Under the pieces are notes generated by a model. The model was not told the origin of the DNA and ran no database searches. It was given only the letters and a program-made list of their open reading frames with translations. From Microbacterium sp. (GTDB lineage Bacteria; Actinomycetota; Actinomycetes; Actinomycetales; Microbacteriaceae), in contig NZ_JAPSHY010000012.1 in assembly GCF_031179285.1 (NCBI RefSeq), positions 1 to 64,000 of the forward strand: a stretch of 64,000 bases of DNA, read 5' to 3'. This document shows, in pieces, positions 25,992 to 36,022 of this stretch. The first letter of the stretch is position 1, and each line of letters opens with the position of its first letter. Both the position numbers and the translations under genes were made by a program.

Positions 25992-27140
25992 CTACTTGAG
26001 GAATTCGGGGATGTCGATGTCGTCGTCGGCGAAGGCCGGCTCGATGCTGGTGGCCGGTACGCGGGAAGGGGTCGCGGTCTCGGACTTCTCCGACGTCGCG
26101 GGCGCGTCGTTCGTGTCGGACAGCGACACCTCGGGCAGCGTCGACGCGGCCGCCGGGCGCGAGACGACCATCGGGTCGAGGCGGAGGGAGGGCTCTCCCC
26201 CGTCGAAGCCGGCGGCGATGACGGTCACGCGCACTTCGTCGCCGAGCGTGTCGTCGATGACGGTTCCGAAGATGATGTTCGCCTCCGGGTGGGCGGCCTC
26301 CTTGACGAGGTCAGCGGCATCGTGGATCTCGAAGATTCCGAGATTCGATCCGCCCTGGATCGACAGCAGCACGCCGTGCGCGCCCTCGATCGACGCCTCG
26401 AGCAGCGGCGACTCGACGGCCAGTTCGGCCGCCTTGATGGCGCGGTCGGCGCCGCGGGCGGATCCGATTCCCATGAGCGCGGAGCCGGCGCCCTGCATGA
26501 CCGACTTGACGTCGGCGAAGTCGAGGTTGATGAGCCCGGGGGTGGTGATGAGGTCGGTGATCCCCTGCACACCGGCGAGAAGGACCTGGTCGGCGGTCGC
26601 GAACGCTTCGATCATCGAGATGCCGCGGTCGCTGATCTCGAGGAGCCGGTCGTTCGGCACGACGATGAGCGTGTCGACCTCTTCCTTGAGCTTGGCCACA
26701 CCGGCCTCGGCCTGGCTCTGGCGACGGCGACCTTCGAAGGAGAACGGCTTGGTGACGACACCGATGGTGAGAGCGCCGATGGATTTCGCGATCCGCGCGA
26801 CGACGGGAGCGCCACCGGTTCCGGTTCCGCCTCCCTCGCCTGCCGTGACGAACACCATGTCAGCTCCGGTGAGCGCCTGCTCGATCTCTTCGGCGTGGTC
26901 CTCTGCTGCACGGCGACCCACCTCGGGGTCGGCACCGGCACCCAGGCCCCGCGTGAGCTCCCGGCCCACATCGAGCTTGACGTCGGCATCGCTCATCAGC
27001 AGCGCTTGAGCGTCGGTGTTGACGGCGATGAACTCGACCCCGCGCAGGCCGAGATCGATCATGCGGTTGACGGCGTTGACGCCGCCACCGCCGACGCCGA
27101 CGACCTTGATCACAGCGAGGTAGTTCTGGTTCTGGCTCAT
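25992..27140 (-). CDS. ftsZ: Cell division protein FtsZ
   Basis: A 382-aa tubulin-like GTPase that forms the Z ring. Motifs are [14 protein letters not shown] near the N-terminus, the GTP-binding [12 protein letters not shown] and the T7-loop [11 protein letters not shown] with the catalytic Asp. A variable linker (about 315-370) leads to the C-terminal peptide [10 protein letters not shown] that contacts SepF and FtsW. ATG 27140 has GGAGG 6 nt upstream. A 163-bp gap upstream carries two dyads and is the likely regulatory region. Confidence 0.98.
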   Translation of the reverse strand: MSQNQNYLAVIKVVGVGGGGVNAVNRMIDLGLRGVEFIAVNTDAQALLMSDADVKLDVGRELTRGLGAGADPEVGRRAAEDHAEEIEQALTGADMVFVTAGEGGGTGTGGAPVVARIAKSIGALTIGVVTKPFSFEGRRRQSQAEAGVAKLKEEVDTLIVVPNDRLLEISDRGISMIEAFATADQVLLAGVQGITDLITTPGLINLDFADVKSVMQGAGSALMGIGSARGADRAIKAAELAVESPLLEASIEGAHGVLLSIQGGSNLGIFEIHDAADLVKEAAHPEANIIFGTVIDDTLGDEVRVTVIAAGFDGGEPSLRLDPMVVSRPAAASTLPEVSLSDTNDAPATSEKSETATPSRVPATSIEPAFADDDIDIPEFLK

Positions 27141-27185
27141 GGCCGGCCTCCGAATAAGTTGAGCCTGGAAGTGGGTGAACCTTAA

Positions 27186-27200
27186 ACCTCAACTAGAGGT
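27186..27200. promoter_or_regulatory. ACCTC/GAGGT dyad upstream of ftsZ, candidate FtsR site
   Basis: Inverted repeat ACCTC-AACTA-GAGGT in an AT-richer stretch 46-60 bp before the ftsZ ATG, flanked by TTAA and GTAAAG. An FtsR-like MerR regulator is encoded at 61 kb; in Corynebacterium glutamicum FtsR activates ftsZ. Binding here is an inference. Confidence 0.4.
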
Positions 27201-27265
27201 GTAAAGTATTTCCCGGTATTGCGTTCTCTTGTTCGAAGGTAAGCGCCGGGTGCCTGCGCACTCGC

Positions 27266-27284
27266 AGCGACACGGCGTGTCGCT
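27266..27284. repeat. 19-bp palindrome between ftsQ and ftsZ
   Basis: AGCGACACG-G-CGTGTCGCT has perfect 9-bp arms. It starts 20 nt beyond the ftsQ stop on the minus strand. It could attenuate transcription between ftsQ and ftsZ or be an operator; the loop is too short for a stable hairpin without opening the centre. Confidence 0.5.
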
Positions 27285-27303
27285 AGTTTGGCGTGCGATC
27301 CGC

Positions 27304-28257
27304 TCAGCCGACGACCGCGAGGTGCGGCGAGGAAATGTCGATGGTCTTCGCGTCGGGCCGTGCCAGCAGGGTTTTCGAGAGGGCGATGGCCTTCTCGACG
27401 GATTCTTCCGCACTCCCCCACACCACCGTGAGCCCGGACGCGAGGGTGAGCGTCACATCGTCGGCGGTCGACGCGCGCACTCCCGTGACCGTCGCGCGCA
27501 CATCCGCGGGAAGGGCGCGGATCACAAGCCCCAGGCTCTCGAACGCAGCCGAATCCACGCCACCCTGAACCTCGATGAGCGGCTGGCCGGCGGGTTGATC
27601 CGTGGTCGTCGCGAGAGCGACGCCCGCCGCGTCGACGAGGGTGTATCCGGCATCCGACCGGACGACGCCGACGGCGGTGCGCTCCACGATCCGGACGGTG
27701 AGGTCATGGGGTGGCTTCGCCTCGAGTGCATAGGTCTCGATGAGGGGGAAGGACAACAGCGCGGCTTTCACCTCGCTGGCGTCGACGAGTGCCAGTGGGG
27801 TGCCGATCTGGTCGCCCAGCGCCTGTTCCACCGCGGCGGCATCGAGAGCGGAAGCGCCGACGACCGTGATCTTCTCGACGGCGAAGAGCGGACTGTACGC
27901 GGCGGCGACGCTGCCGCCCACGAGCAGCAGCAGCGCCCCGGCCGCGCTGAGCCAGATGATCCGCCGCCGACGCGAGCGCTGAGTGAATCGGCGGATCTCC
28001 GCACGGAGCGCGCGACGACGCGCCCGTGCCGCCCGCCAGACGTCGCGACCGGTCATCGGCGCCGGCGTCTCGACCTGCTCGTCGGGTCGGGATCCGTCGT
28101 CGCCGGCGCCGGAGTCGCGCTGCGCGCGCGGGTCAGAGTCGCTCTGCGCGCGCGGGCCATCCGTGATCGCCTCGACGTCGACCCGGCGTCGCGAACGGCG
28201 TTCCTGCGGCGCGGTCTCCTGCTCCGCCGGTGTCGGAAGAGGCGGGGGCCGGCGCAT
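27304..28257 (-). CDS. ftsQ: Cell division protein FtsQ
   Basis: A 317-aa bitopic divisome protein. The first 110 residues are cytoplasmic and highly charged (Arg/Asp/Pro-rich), much longer than in enterics but usual for actinobacteria. One membrane helix follows (about 100-122), then an extracellular POTRA domain (SPLFAVEKITVVGASALD) and the FtsQ beta domain. GTG or ATG near 28257 follows the murC stop by 3 nt. It links early and late divisome proteins through FtsL/FtsB-like partners. Confidence 0.92.
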   Translation of the reverse strand: MRRPPPLPTPAEQETAPQERRSRRRVDVEAITDGPRAQSDSDPRAQRDSGAGDDGSRPDEQVETPAPMTGRDVWRAARARRRALRAEIRRFTQRSRRRRIIWLSAAGALLLLVGGSVAAAYSPLFAVEKITVVGASALDAAAVEQALGDQIGTPLALVDASEVKAALLSFPLIETYALEAKPPHDLTVRIVERTAVGVVRSDAGYTLVDAAGVALATTTDQPAGQPLIEVQGGVDSAAFESLGLVIRALPADVRATVTGVRASTADDVTLTLASGLTVVWGSAEESVEKAIALSKTLLARPDAKTIDISSPHLAVVG

Positions 28258-28260
28258 CCG

Positions 28261-29661
28261 CTATGCCTCGGACGTCTGCCGCAGCGAGTCGAGCACCTGC
28301 GGGATGATCTGGTAGACGTTGCCGCAGCCGAGCGTGATCACGACGTCCCCTGCCCGGGCAACCGACGCGGTGTAGTCGGCGGCCTCCTGCCAGTCAGCGA
28401 CGAAGCGGACATTCGACGGGTCACGGAATGCGCCGCTGACGAGCTCGCCCGTGACGCCGGGAACGGGATCCTCCCGCGCTCCGTACACGTCGAGCATCAC
28501 CGTGTGATCGGCGAACTCTTCGAGGACGTCAGCGAACTCCTGATACATGTGCTGGGTCCGCGAGTACGTGTGCGGCTGCTGGATCGCGATGATGCGTCCG
28601 CCGCCCGCCAGCGTGCGCATCGCCTCCAGCGCTGCGCGGACCTCGGTCGGGTGGTGCGAGTAGTCGTCGTAGACGGCGACGCCGCGTTCGACGCCGTGCT
28701 GCTCGAGACGTCGCACGGTTCCCGCGAAACCCTCCATCGCGGCGACCGCGTCGGGCAGCGCGTATCCGAGGGCACGCAGCACGGCCACCCCGCCTGCCGC
28801 ATTGATCGCGTTGTGCACGCCCGGTACGGCGAGCTGCAGCCGCGCGCTCTCATCGCCGTGGGCGATCATCGCTGCGACGGGCCCGTCGGTGACGATGTCG
28901 GTCACCCGCACATCGGCGTCGGTCGCCTGACCGAACGTGAGCACGTTGCGGTGGGACAGCCCGCCCTTCACGCGCAGCGCGCCCGCATCGTCGCTCGAGA
29001 TGACGACGGCCTCGGTGGCGGCGTCGGCGAAGCGGATGAAGGCGTCGTGGAATGCCTCCTCCGAGCCGAAGTGGTCGAGATGGTCGGGATCGACGTTGGT
29101 GATGAGGGCGACGGCCGTGTCGTACAGCAGGAAGGTCCCGTCGGACTCGTCGGCTTCGATAACGAAGAGATCGCCCGACCCGGTGGCGCTCGAGATGCCG
29201 AACTGCTCGATGACCCCGCCGTTCACGAAGCTCGGGTCGGCCCCGAGCTCCCGCAGAGCAGTCACGATCATGCCGGTCGACGTCGTCTTGCCGTGGGCGC
29301 CGGCGACCGAGACCAGACGGCGAGAGCCGATCAGCCAGTGCAGCGCCTGCGAGCGGTGAATGACGTGAAGGCCGCGTTCCTTCGCCGTGACGAACTCCGG
29401 ATTCTCGGGCCAGATGGCCCCGGTGTGCACCACGGTGTCGGCGTCGCCCAGGTGCGCGGCATCGTGCCCGACGTGAACGGTGGCGCCGGCGGCGGCGAGA
29501 GCTCGCAGGTTGTCGCTGTCGGCCCGATCGGAGCCGGAGACGCGGATGCCGGCATCCAGGAACATGCGGGCGAGTCCGCTCATGCCGGAACCGCCGATGC
29601 CGACGAAGTGGGCTGCGTTGATCGTCTCGGGGATCGGGAGGGAGAGGTCGGGTCTGATCAT
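28261..29661 (-). CDS. murC: UDP-N-acetylmuramate-L-alanine ligase
   Basis: A 466-aa cytosolic ATP-dependent ligase that adds the first amino acid to UDP-MurNAc. The N-terminal domain begins with [14 protein letters not shown], the ATP-binding loop is [10 protein letters not shown], the central domain has [11 protein letters not shown], and the C-terminal domain has [12 protein letters not shown]. The length is normal. It lies 37 nt after murG and 3 nt before ftsQ, inside the dcw operon. TAGACT occurs 9 nt before the ATG, a possible internal promoter. Confidence 0.96.
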   Translation of the reverse strand: MIRPDLSLPIPETINAAHFVGIGGSGMSGLARMFLDAGIRVSGSDRADSDNLRALAAAGATVHVGHDAAHLGDADTVVHTGAIWPENPEFVTAKERGLHVIHRSQALHWLIGSRRLVSVAGAHGKTTSTGMIVTALRELGADPSFVNGGVIEQFGISSATGSGDLFVIEADESDGTFLLYDTAVALITNVDPDHLDHFGSEEAFHDAFIRFADAATEAVVISSDDAGALRVKGGLSHRNVLTFGQATDADVRVTDIVTDGPVAAMIAHGDESARLQLAVPGVHNAINAAGGVAVLRALGYALPDAVAAMEGFAGTVRRLEQHGVERGVAVYDDYSHHPTEVRAALEAMRTLAGGGRIIAIQQPHTYSRTQHMYQEFADVLEEFADHTVMLDVYGAREDPVPGVTGELVSGAFRDPSNVRFVADWQEAADYTASVARAGDVVITLGCGNVYQIIPQVLDSLRQTSEA

Positions 29662-29698
29662 GTCCTGCTCAGTCTACGTTTCGCCGGGCCGCGCCCGG

Positions 29699-30781
29699 TC
29701 AGCGACGGGCCGTGGCGAGTGCGCGGTCCACGAGAGCGACGACGTTCTCGGTTCCGCTGCGAGTGCCGGCGTTCTGGGCGGCGGATGCCATCCGGGCGAT
29801 GCGATCGGGATCCAAGAGCAGTGGCACCACGATCCGCCGGACCGCGTCGCCGTCGAAGGTCTCGTCGTCGAGCAGTTGCGCCGCGCCTGCCGCCACCGCT
29901 GATGCCGCGTTGAGCCGCTGCTCACCGTTTCCCACCGAGTACGGCACGTAGAGGGCGGGGATGCCCAGCGCGGTGATCTCGCTGACGGTCGCGGCGCCCG
30001 AGCGGGACAGAACGACATCCGCCAGGGCGAATGCGAGATCCATCCGGTCGATGTAGCGCCGCACCACATACCCCGGCACGCCGGGATCGACCAGATCGCT
30101 CCGTTCGCCGGTGACGTGGATCAGCTGCCATCCGGCGGCGAGCACGTCGCCCCAGGAGTCCGCGAGGGCGTCGTTCAGACGCTGAGCTCCGAGCGAACCC
30201 CCGAATGCCAGCAGGACGGGACGATCGGCGTCGAGCCCGAACATGTCGGCCGCCTCGGCGCGTGATTCAGCGCGGTTCAGCTCGATGACCTCTCGGCGCA
30301 GCGGCATCCCGACGACCTCACTGCCGCGCAGCGGCGTGCCCTCGAAGGCAACCCCTACGGCCGCGGCGCGACGCGCGCCGAGCACGTTCGCCAATCCGGG
30401 TTTCGCATTGGCCTCGTGCACGACGAACGGGATCCGCTGCCGACGGGCGGCGACATACGCCGGTGCCGAGGCGTATCCGCCGAATCCGACGACGACGTCG
30501 ACGCGGTGCTGGCGCAGATGCGCGACGACCTGGGCGACCGCGCGGCGGAAGCGCGTGGGGAAGGCCGCCGCCTGCATGTTCGGCCGACGGGGGAAGGGCA
30601 CCTTGTCGACGATGAGCAGTTCGTACCCTCGCTGAGGCACCAGGCGCGATTCGAGCCCTTCCGCCGTGCCGAGGACCAGCACGCTCGCCTCGAGGTCGCG
30701 GTCACGGAGGGCGTCTGCCACCGCGAGCAGGGGGTTGACATGGCCGGCGGTGCCTCCGCCGGCGAGAAGGTACGTGGTCAC
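29699..30781 (-). CDS. murG: UDP-GlcNAc:undecaprenyl-PP-MurNAc-pentapeptide GlcNAc transferase
   Basis: A 360-aa GT-B glycosyltransferase that turns lipid I into lipid II on the inner membrane face. The N-terminal GGGTAGHVNPLLA loop, VGFGGYASAPAYVAA, VHEANAKPGLAN and the C-terminal SRSGAATVSEITALGIPALYVPY segments are all present. It starts with GTG 30781, overlapping the ftsW stop by 4 nt (GTGA), a sign of coupled translation. Confidence 0.96.
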   Translation of the reverse strand: MTTYLLAGGGTAGHVNPLLAVADALRDRDLEASVLVLGTAEGLESRLVPQRGYELLIVDKVPFPRRPNMQAAAFPTRFRRAVAQVVAHLRQHRVDVVVGFGGYASAPAYVAARRQRIPFVVHEANAKPGLANVLGARRAAAVGVAFEGTPLRGSEVVGMPLRREVIELNRAESRAEAADMFGLDADRPVLLAFGGSLGAQRLNDALADSWGDVLAAGWQLIHVTGERSDLVDPGVPGYVVRRYIDRMDLAFALADVVLSRSGAATVSEITALGIPALYVPYSVGNGEQRLNAASAVAAGAAQLLDDETFDGDAVRRIVVPLLLDPDRIARMASAAQNAGTRSGTENVVALVDRALATARR

Positions 30782-31983
30782 CTGGCGACTTTACCCCGGC
30801 CGGCTGGGCTCTTCTCGGCCAGCGGGACCGTGCGCGCGAACGCGAGGAGCACGCCGCAGGCGATGAGTACGGCGAGCAGCGCCGTGCCGCCCTGCGACAT
30901 GAACGGCAGCGGCACACCCATCACCGGGAAGACGCCGATCACGACGCCGATGTTGGTGACGGCCTGCCCCACGATCCACACCGTGATGCCGCCCGCAGCG
31001 ACCCGGATGAAGGGATCGTCGGTCTTGCGGATGATGTGGAACGCACCGACAGCGAAGAAGGTGAACAGCGCGAGCACCACCACGCATCCGATCAGGCCCA
31101 GCTCTTCTCCGACGATCGCGAAGATGAAGTCGTTGCCTGCCGCGGGCAGCCATCCGTACTTCTCCTGCGAATTGCCCAGGCCCAAGCCGAAGATGCCGCC
31201 GTTGGCCATGCCCCAGATGCCGTGGATCGACTGATAGCAGTCGGTGTTGTACAGGGTCATGTCATCGCAGGTCGCCAGGATGCGACGCATCCGGTCGGGG
31301 CTGGTGGTCGCGTAGGCGACCACGGCGGCCACGCCCAGGATGAGCGGAATGATGAACAGTCGGAGCTTCACGCCCGAGAAGAACAGGCAGCCGAGCAGGA
31401 TCAGCACGAGCACCATCGACGTGCCCAGATCCCTGCCAGCGAGCACGGTGCCGATCGCGAGCACTCCGACCGGGATCACCGGGATGAACACCTGGTGCCA
31501 GGTGCCGAGCATCGCGCGCTTGCGCAGCAGGACGTACGCGATCCACAGCGCGAGAGCGAGCTTGAGGAACTCGGACGGTTGCAGGGTGAACCCCGCGATC
31601 TTGATCCAGTTCCGGTTTCCGCCGTTGGCGTCGCCGAGAGGGGTGAACACGAGCAGCTGCAGCAGGACAGCGCCGAACAGCGCCGGCCACGCCAGCTTCT
31701 TGAGGAACGCGACGGGCAGCCGGCTGACGAGGAACATCAGCGGGATGCCGAGCACCGCGAAGGCGGCCTGTCGGAGCACCCCCTCCATCGGGTTCTCCCC
31801 GTTCGCCACCGCCGTGGCGCTGGTCGCGGAGAGCACCATGACCAGCCCGAAGGTCGTCAGCAGCAGCGCCGTCGAGGCGATGAGGAGGAACTCCGTCGAC
31901 AGCGGCGTGAAGCGGCGACCGAGCGAGACCCTGGCCGCGAGGCCACCGGACTCAGACCGCGGGGGGCGAGCCAGCTGTGTCAT
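30778..31983 (-). CDS. ftsW: Peptidoglycan glycosyltransferase FtsW (SEDS)
   Basis: A 401-aa polytopic SEDS protein that polymerises lipid II at the septum with FtsI. Ten helices are expected. Conserved segments include NWIKIAGFTLQPSEFLKLALALW, DLGTSMVL, the long loop NSQEKYGWLPAAGNDFIFAIVGEELG with its catalytic region, and GVPLPFMSQGGTALL. ATG 31983 has GGGGGAG upstream and overlaps the end of murD by 32 nt. A further upstream start would extend deeper into murD and is unlikely. Confidence 0.95.
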   Translation of the reverse strand: MTQLARPPRSESGGLAARVSLGRRFTPLSTEFLLIASTALLLTTFGLVMVLSATSATAVANGENPMEGVLRQAAFAVLGIPLMFLVSRLPVAFLKKLAWPALFGAVLLQLLVFTPLGDANGGNRNWIKIAGFTLQPSEFLKLALALWIAYVLLRKRAMLGTWHQVFIPVIPVGVLAIGTVLAGRDLGTSMVLVLILLGCLFFSGVKLRLFIIPLILGVAAVVAYATTSPDRMRRILATCDDMTLYNTDCYQSIHGIWGMANGGIFGLGLGNSQEKYGWLPAAGNDFIFAIVGEELGLIGCVVVLALFTFFAVGAFHIIRKTDDPFIRVAAGGITVWIVGQAVTNIGVVIGVFPVMGVPLPFMSQGGTALLAVLIACGVLLAFARTVPLAEKSPAGRGKVAR

Positions 31984-33490
31984 CAGCACTCCCCCGGTCG
32001 ATCCATTCCCGCACCGCTTCGGCGAAGCGGCGGCCGCGATCCGCATAGCTTGTGAACTGGTCGAAGGATGCCGCCGCGGGGGCCAGCAGGACTGTTCCCT
32101 CGTCGTCGACGATCCCCGCCGCGATCTCGACGACACGGTTCATGACGAGTCCAGTCTCACCAGCATCCACCTCGAACAACGGCACCGCCGGCGCGTGTCG
32201 CCGGAATGCCGTCACCACGGCAGCTCGCTCGACGCCGATGACGACGGCTGCACGTGCGGTGCTGCCGACGTCGGCGACGAGATCGGCGATGTCCACGCCT
32301 TTGAGGTCGCCGCCGACCACCCAGACCGCTCCCGGATAGGCGCGCAACGAAGACGCTGCGGCGTGCGGGTTCGTCGCCTTCGAATCGTCCACCCAGGTGA
32401 TGCCCGCGTGTCGCGCGATGACCTGGATGCGATGCGCGTCGAGTCGGAACTTCTGCAGTGCCGACTGGATCGCCTCGGGTGCGACGTCCAGCGAGCGCGC
32501 GAGAGCGCTCGCGGCCAGGATGTTCTGCACGATGTGCGGTGCAGAGAGACCGGCGGACTCGAGGTCTGCCATCGTCGTCAGTTCGAGCGCGCTGCGCGCC
32601 CGGTCGCCATGGAACGCGCGGTCGACGAGCAGCCCCTCCACGATTCCGAGATCACTGGGACCCGGCACGCCGAGGTCGAAGCCGACGGCCCGCGCCCCCT
32701 CGATCACATCGGCATCCTCGACCATGCGACGCGTCGCCTCATCGGCCTTGTTGTAGACGCAGGCGACGCGCGTGTTGCGGTAGACGACGGCCTTCGCGTC
32801 TCGATATGCCTGCGCGCTGCCGTGCCAGACGAGGTGGTCGTCGGCCAGGTTGAGGCACACCGAGGAGTACGGGAACAGCTCCCCCGCGGCACTGGACCGC
32901 CCCAGATACCAGAGCTGATGGCTGGAGAGCTCGACGACCAGCACGTCGAATCCGCCGGGATCGCGCACCGCATCGAGCACCGGGATGCCGATGTTGCCGC
33001 AGGGTGCCGCACGGAGCCCCCCCTCCACCAGCAGTGAAGCGGTGAGCTGGGTGGTCGTCGTCTTGCCGTTCGTGCCGGTGATCAGGACCCACTCGGCAGG
33101 CGTGCCATCGGCACGCACCACTTTGTCGCGAATCCGCCACGCGAGTTCCACATCTCCCCACAGCGCGATGTCGTGCTCCAGCGCCCACCGGATCACGGGA
33201 TGCGACGGGGCGAATCCCGGCGAGGCGATGACGACCTCGGGAGCGAAGTCCACGAGCGCGGCCGGCACCGACGACAACGGAGTGAGTTCGAGCGGGACCC
33301 CGATCACGGGCAGCAGGCGCTCATACTCCTCGGCGGCGGACTCACTGAGCACGATCACATCGGCACCGAGCTCGGCGAGGGTGTCGGCCACCGAGAAACC
33401 GGTCACCGAGAGGCCGAGGACCGCGACGCGAAGGCCGCGCCAGTCGGCGTGCCAGCTGGTGAGCCCGTCGAGCCGTCGGTCAGTTGACAC
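31952..33490 (-). CDS. murD: UDP-N-acetylmuramoylalanine-D-glutamate ligase
   Basis: A 512-aa Mur ligase adding D-Glu to the stem peptide. Motifs are VAVLGLSVTGFSVADTL (N-terminal Rossmann-like domain), the P-loop ITGTNGKTTTTQL, NLADDHLVWHGS, and the C-terminal DSKATNPHAAASSLRAY. It starts at GTG 33490, overlapping mraY by 11 nt. It is somewhat longer than the enterobacterial enzyme, as is common in actinobacteria. Confidence 0.96.
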   Translation of the reverse strand: MSTDRRLDGLTSWHADWRGLRVAVLGLSVTGFSVADTLAELGADVIVLSESAAEEYERLLPVIGVPLELTPLSSVPAALVDFAPEVVIASPGFAPSHPVIRWALEHDIALWGDVELAWRIRDKVVRADGTPAEWVLITGTNGKTTTTQLTASLLVEGGLRAAPCGNIGIPVLDAVRDPGGFDVLVVELSSHQLWYLGRSSAAGELFPYSSVCLNLADDHLVWHGSAQAYRDAKAVVYRNTRVACVYNKADEATRRMVEDADVIEGARAVGFDLGVPGPSDLGIVEGLLVDRAFHGDRARSALELTTMADLESAGLSAPHIVQNILAASALARSLDVAPEAIQSALQKFRLDAHRIQVIARHAGITWVDDSKATNPHAAASSLRAYPGAVWVVGGDLKGVDIADLVADVGSTARAAVVIGVERAAVVTAFRRHAPAVPLFEVDAGETGLVMNRVVEIAAGIVDDEGTVLLAPAAASFDQFTSYADRGRRFAEAVREWIDRGSADDTAGSPPAV

Positions 33491-34586
33491 GGGTCAGCCA
33501 TTCGACATAGAACAGGCCGACGGCGGACACCGCCAGAAGGCCCGAGATGATCCAGAGCCGGACGACGATCGTGACCTCCGGCCAGCCCCGCATCTCGAGG
33601 TGGTGGTGGAAGGGGCTCATCAGGAAGAGTCGCTTCCCCCTGGTCGCCTTGAAGTATGCGCGCTGCAGGATCACCGACCCGGACGACAGCACGAACACGC
33701 CGGCGATCACCAGGAGCAGCAGCTCGGTGCGGGTGAGGATCGCCATCGCGGTGATGACACCGCCGATCGCCATCGACCCCACGTCGCCCATGAACACCTT
33801 GGCCTTGGGCGCATTCCACCACAGGAAGCCGATGAGTCCTGCCGCGAAGGATGCGGCGATGATGGCGAGGTTGAACGGGTCGCGTACTTCGTAGCATCCG
33901 CCGATCGCCTCGGTCTCGACCACCGTGCAGGCCTGCTTGAACTGCCAGAAGGCGATCAGGCTGTAGGCGCCGACGACGAACACGCTCGCGCCGGCGGCGA
34001 GCCCGTCGAGTCCGTCGGTGAGGTTCACGCTGTTCGACGTCGCGACACCGATGATCGCGATCCACACCAGATAGAGGACCCACCCGAGGATGGCACCGAA
34101 CACGAAGAGGTTGAGCCAGGTGATGTCGCGGAAGAGCGAGATCGCGCCGCTCGCCGGTGTCTGATCGAAAGTGTTCGGGAAGTTGAGGGCGACCACACCG
34201 AAAGGCACGATGACCAGGAGCTGGCCGATGATCTTCCGCCAGCCGGAGAGGCCCAGGCTGCGCTGGCTGCGCACCTTCATGAAGTCGTCGATGAAGCCCA
34301 CCGCGCCGAATCCCACCATGAGCCAGATCACCAGGAGCGCGGACAGCGCGGGCACCCCGCCACCGACGTAGACGCCGGTGAAGTAGCCGACGATCGTGCC
34401 GAGGATGAAGATGACGCCGCCCATCGTCGGCGTTCCCCGCTTGGCCTCGTGGTTCGGGTTCTCGATCGCTTCGGGGGTGCGGATGACCTGCCCCCACCCC
34501 CACTTGCGGAACAGCCGGAGGAAGACGGGGGTCAGGAAGAGTGTGAAGGCGAGCGATATCGCCGCCGCCATAAGCAGGGACCTCAC
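33480..34586 (-). CDS. mraY: Phospho-N-acetylmuramoyl-pentapeptide transferase
   Basis: A 368-aa polytopic enzyme that moves the MurNAc-pentapeptide phosphate onto undecaprenyl phosphate, giving lipid I. Family residues are TPTMGGVIFI, the magnesium-binding FIDDFMKVRSQRSLGL (Asp-Asp), NLTDGLDGLAAG with a catalytic Asp, FMGDVGSMAIGG and the nucleotide-binding PFHHHLEMRGW. It starts with GTG 34586, overlapping the murF stop by 4 nt. Confidence 0.97.
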   Translation of the reverse strand: MRSLLMAAAISLAFTLFLTPVFLRLFRKWGWGQVIRTPEAIENPNHEAKRGTPTMGGVIFILGTIVGYFTGVYVGGGVPALSALLVIWLMVGFGAVGFIDDFMKVRSQRSLGLSGWRKIIGQLLVIVPFGVVALNFPNTFDQTPASGAISLFRDITWLNLFVFGAILGWVLYLVWIAIIGVATSNSVNLTDGLDGLAAGASVFVVGAYSLIAFWQFKQACTVVETEAIGGCYEVRDPFNLAIIAASFAAGLIGFLWWNAPKAKVFMGDVGSMAIGGVITAMAILTRTELLLLVIAGVFVLSSGSVILQRAYFKATRGKRLFLMSPFHHHLEMRGWPEVTIVVRLWIISGLLAVSAVGLFYVEWLTRVN

Positions 34587-35995
34587 GAGAACAATTCTCC
34601 CAGACGATCGCCGAGATGCCGGAGCCCCACGGAATTGGATGACTTGACGAGCACACGATCACCGTCGCGCAGCTCTGTACGCAGGTACTCGAAGGCGGCG
34701 TCCTGATCAGGAAGGTGCACGGCCTCGCTGTCCCAGGACCCCTCGCCGACCGCGGCGAGGTACAGCCGCCTGGCCTCGGGGCCGACGACCACGATGCGCC
34801 GGATGTTCAGTCGGACCGCGAGCAGACCGATGCGGTCGTGTTCCTCGCCGGCGCTCTCGCCGAGTTCGGTCATCGCCCCGAGGACGGCGACCGTGCGCTC
34901 CTGGGGGCCGGTTATCTGCGCGAGCGTGCGAAGGGCGGCGGCCATCGAGTCGGGGCTCGCGTTGTAGGCGTCGTTGATGATGCGGACGCGGTCGTTTCCC
35001 AGCGGCTGCATCCGCCAGCGCTCCGCGATCTCGACCGTCCGCAGACGCGCGACGGCATCGGCCGTCGGCACGCCGAGCACGCCGGCGGCCGCGATCGCCG
35101 CGAGTGCGTTGCCGACGTGGTGCGCGCCGAGGACCTGCAGATTCAGCGGGATGGTCTCGCCGGCGACGTCGACGATGCAGCGCGTGCCCGCTGCGGAGAC
35201 CTCGACGTCGTGCGCGCGGACGTCGGCGTCCTGGCTCTGTCCGAAGCCGACCACGCGCATGCCGCGAGCGACCGCCAGCTCACGCATCGCGGCGACTCTC
35301 GCGTCATCGATTCCGAGGACTGCCGTGCCGTCGGGGCGTGCAGCGGCGACCAGCTCGGCCTTGGCCTTCGCGGTCCCTTCGATGCCGCCGAACCCACCGG
35401 CATGCGCCATCCCGACCATCAGCACCACGACGACATCCGGTTCGACGAGACCCGCGAGGCGGGCGATGCTCCCGGGGCCCGCCGCGCCGAACTCGCTCAC
35501 CAGGAATCTGGTGTTCTCGGTGACGCGGAGCATCGTCACAGGGGCTCCGACCTCGTTGTTGTACGAACGTACCGGCGCGACGGTTTCGCCCTCGGCCTCG
35601 AGGACGCGGGCGAGGAAGTTCTTCGTGGTCGTCTTGCCGTTGGATCCGGTGATCCCGACCACGCGCAGGTCCCCGTGGCGGCGCACGCGCGCGACAACCT
35701 CTCTCGCCAGGTCCGCGAGGGCGGCGATCGTGTCGGAGACGACGATCTGCGTGACCGGCTCGTCGACGGGATGCTCGACGATCGCCAGCACGGCACCGGC
35801 GTCGACGGCGGCGCCCACGAACCGGTGGCCATCGGTCTCGGCTCCCGGCTTGGCGACGAAGATCGAGCCGGGCTCCATGGTGCGGGAGTCGGTGTCGACG
35901 ACGCCATCGACCACGGTGTCGGCCGTGTCGTCTCCGACAGGGCGCAGTTCTCCACCGATGATGGTGGCGATCTCAGCGAGCGACAGGGCGATCAT
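34583..35995 (-). CDS. murF: UDP-N-acetylmuramoyl-tripeptide-D-alanyl-D-alanine ligase
   Basis: A 470-aa Mur ligase that adds D-Ala-D-Ala. The ATP loop is VGITGSNGKTTTKNF; VRSYNNEVGAPVTML, GMAHAGGFGGIEGTAKAKAELV, and NDAYNASPDSMAAALR are typical. No murE lies beside it, although murE usually sits between ftsI and murF; here ftsI directly precedes murF with a 27-nt gap, so murE must be elsewhere. Confidence 0.95.
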   Translation of the reverse strand: MIALSLAEIATIIGGELRPVGDDTADTVVDGVVDTDSRTMEPGSIFVAKPGAETDGHRFVGAAVDAGAVLAIVEHPVDEPVTQIVVSDTIAALADLAREVVARVRRHGDLRVVGITGSNGKTTTKNFLARVLEAEGETVAPVRSYNNEVGAPVTMLRVTENTRFLVSEFGAAGPGSIARLAGLVEPDVVVVLMVGMAHAGGFGGIEGTAKAKAELVAAARPDGTAVLGIDDARVAAMRELAVARGMRVVGFGQSQDADVRAHDVEVSAAGTRCIVDVAGETIPLNLQVLGAHHVGNALAAIAAAGVLGVPTADAVARLRTVEIAERWRMQPLGNDRVRIINDAYNASPDSMAAALRTLAQITGPQERTVAVLGAMTELGESAGEEHDRIGLLAVRLNIRRIVVVGPEARRLYLAAVGEGSWDSEAVHLPDQDAAFEYLRTELRDGDRVLVKSSNSVGLRHLGDRLGELFS

Positions 35996-36022
35996 GACGT
36001 CTCCAGGCGCGGCTCTCGCCGG

